Assembly: GCF_028596125.1 (NCBI RefSeq)
Contig: NZ_CP117229.1
Coordinates: 2,712,001 to 2,776,000 of the forward strand
Direction: 5' to 3'
DNA: 64,000 nucleotides
Source: Listeria innocua
Lineage (GTDB): Bacteria > Bacillota > Bacilli > Lactobacillales > Listeriaceae
Each line of letters opens with the position of its first letter. Position 1 is the first letter of the stretch. The position numbers and the translations under genes were made by a program. Shown piece by piece: positions 62,917-64,000 of this stretch. The notes under the pieces are model-generated. The model had not been told where the DNA came from. It did no database searches and worked only from the letters and a program-made list of their open reading frames with translations.

Positions 62917-64000
62917 CTAATTAAATTCAAGTACCTTAGTAAATCTTTCTTTTATTTCCTCAAATCTCACATCGCCACAAGAAAATTCGCCAATTTCAAA
63001 TGAATTTCGAATAATTTTTCTTCCTGCACGCATGGATTCGATTTCACCCTGATTAATCATTTGTACAACTAAATTTCCAATCGCCGTTGCTTCTGAAGGT
63101 CCCGCAAACACTTCTATCCCTGCAAGTTTAGCTGTTAATTGATTTAGCATAGCTACATTACTTCCACCACCGACAATATAAAGTTTTTCGATTTTCTTAC
63201 CAGTAATTTCAGTCATTTTTTCCAATTCTAGTGCATAATAGAGTGCTAGACTTCCATACACACAATTTGTCAGTTCGCCAATTGTCTCCGGTACAGTTTG
63301 TCCAGTTTCTTGGCAATACAATTTAATCTCATCCACCATGTTTTCCGGGTTATTAAACCGCGCATCATTGACATTAATAATTTGCTTGAAATAAGGATAA
63401 TTACTCGCTTCCTCAGCCATCTCAGCAAAACTATGCTTATAGTCGTCCATGCGCGCAATTTCTTGAACAATCCAAAGTCCCATAATGTTTTTTAAAAAGC
63501 GATAAGTTCCATATGCGCCCCATTCGTTCGTGTAATTTTCTTTAAAAGCTGCTTCGTTATTAATTGGCGCGATTAGCTCCATCCCTATTAGCGACCATGT
63601 CCCGCTACTCAAGAATGCCCAGTTTTCTCCTTCTGCCGGAGTTCCCACCACTGCCGAAGCTGTATCATGTGTTGCCACTGTCACTACATCACAATTAGGA
63701 ATATCGTACTCCTCTAGCCACTCCGCTTTTACTTTACCTAAATACGTCCCTGCATCCGTCAGTGGTGCAAATTTTTCCACATCAATGTTCAAATGCGAAA
63801 GTAAATCCTTATCAAATAATTGTTCTCGCAAATTAAGCATTTGAGTAGTCGATGAATTTGTTGTTTCTGCCACCTTAACTCCCGTGAGCACATAACCAAT
63901 ATAGTCAGGAATCAACAAAATTTTCTCCGCTCGTTCTAGTAAATTCCGCTCTTCCACGTACAGCTGGTATAGAGTATTTAATTCCATAAACTGAATACCT
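62917..64000 (-). CDS. rhaB: Rhamnulokinase, 3' part (N-terminus outside window)
   Basis: FGGY-family kinase that phosphorylates L-rhamnulose. The reading frame stays open to the window edge ([14 protein letters not shown]), so about 120 N-terminal residues, including the first ATP motif, are missing. Visible: [34 protein letters not shown] and [18 protein letters not shown]. First known gene of rhaBADM in this window. Confidence 0.95.
   Translation of the reverse strand, partial: GIQFMELNTLYQLYVEERNLLERAEKILLIPDYIGYVLTGVKVAETTNSSTTQMLNLREQLFDKDLLSHLNIDVEKFAPLTDAGTYLGKVKAEWLEEYDIPNCDVVTVATHDTASAVVGTPAEGENWAFLSSGTWSLIGMELIAPINNEAAFKENYTNEWGAYGTYRFLKNIMGLWIVQEIARMDDYKHSFAEMAEEASNYPYFKQIINVNDARFNNPENMVDEIKLYCQETGQTVPETIGELTNCVYGSLALYYALELEKMTEITGKKIEKLYIVGGGSNVAMLNQLTAKLAGIEVFAGPSEATAIGNLVVQMINQGEIESMRAGRKIIRNSFEIGEFSCGDVRFEEIKERFTKVLEFN

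Noticed and set aside
1-64000. CRISPR array, prophage, insertion sequence or rRNA operon
   Set aside because: No regularly spaced repeats, integrase/transposase genes or rRNA sequences were seen on either strand.

Overview
The window is a stretch of Listeria chromosome close to the replication origin (Listeria sensu stricto). The basis is the gene content and order: soj/parA, spo0J/parB, noc, rsmG (gidB), mnmG (gidA), mnmE (trmE), the lmo2795-lmo2801-type nan/PTS operon, serCA, a ycj-like sugar phosphorylase operon and rhaBADM. It also has low GC, strong AGGAGG-type ribosome binding sites, seven perfect ParB sites (TGTTTCACGTGAAACA) and two Noc-type sites. From memory of L. monocytogenes EGD-e, the cellobiose PTS and bvr genes that flank kat and the inlJ gene beside the AraC/GH39 regulator are not present here. 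That suits L. innocua or another low-virulence species or lineage; I cannot name the species from the sequence alone.

Layout. 1-6.3 kb: ychF (5' part), catalase with a PerR box, a DUF951 protein, ParB, ParA, a HigB-HigA-like fusion and Noc. 6.4-12.5 kb: a seven-gene sugar operon (nanE, Gfo/Idh oxidoreductase, PTS IIBC, HAD phosphatase, PTS IIA, ROK kinase, RpiR regulator) read from one promoter with operators and a cre site. 12.7-23.7 kb: the rsmG-mnmG-mnmE group, split by an accessory insert. The insert has two parts. The first (13.5-16.9 kb) is a probable type VII secretion toxin module: a lipase with a reversed LXG-type architecture, two small helical partners and three tandem DUF1310-like membrane proteins as candidate immunity proteins. 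The second (17.1-20.0 kb) is a two-gene cassette coding for an AbiH-family protein and a large AT-rich protein ending in a HEPN-type RX4H motif. This cassette is bounded by about 150-bp direct repeats that include the last codons of mnmG and its terminator hairpin. It is the best candidate here for an undescribed system.

23.7-35.3 kb: a DnaA-box cluster upstream of mnmE, a lipoprotein DD-carboxypeptidase, DUF4303 and SMUG2-like genes, a TetR/SDR pair with duplicated operators, two M20 amidohydrolases around a DHA2 exporter, another MFS carrier and an AraC-GH39 regulator. 35.4-43 kb: the serC-serA-DUF1015 operon, a MarR/MFS efflux pair, a LexA-box gene, a nitroreductase and a thioredoxin. 43-56 kb: a ten-gene operon that follows the order of E. 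coli ycjMNOPQRSTU with a glycerate kinase added, under a divergent LacI regulator and two perfect palindromic operators. Then come tRNA-Val(GAC), a transglutaminase-like protein, a GNAT acetyltransferase, a 14-TM MFS exporter and, at the right edge, the rhamnose operon rhaBADM (rhaB cut by the window end).

Nearly all genes lie on the minus strand. The exceptions are the DD-carboxypeptidase, the SDR gene, the nitroreductase, lacI with the tRNA, and one MFS exporter. Where the first in-frame start lacked a ribosome binding site I moved the start to the codon that has one, and say so in the entry.
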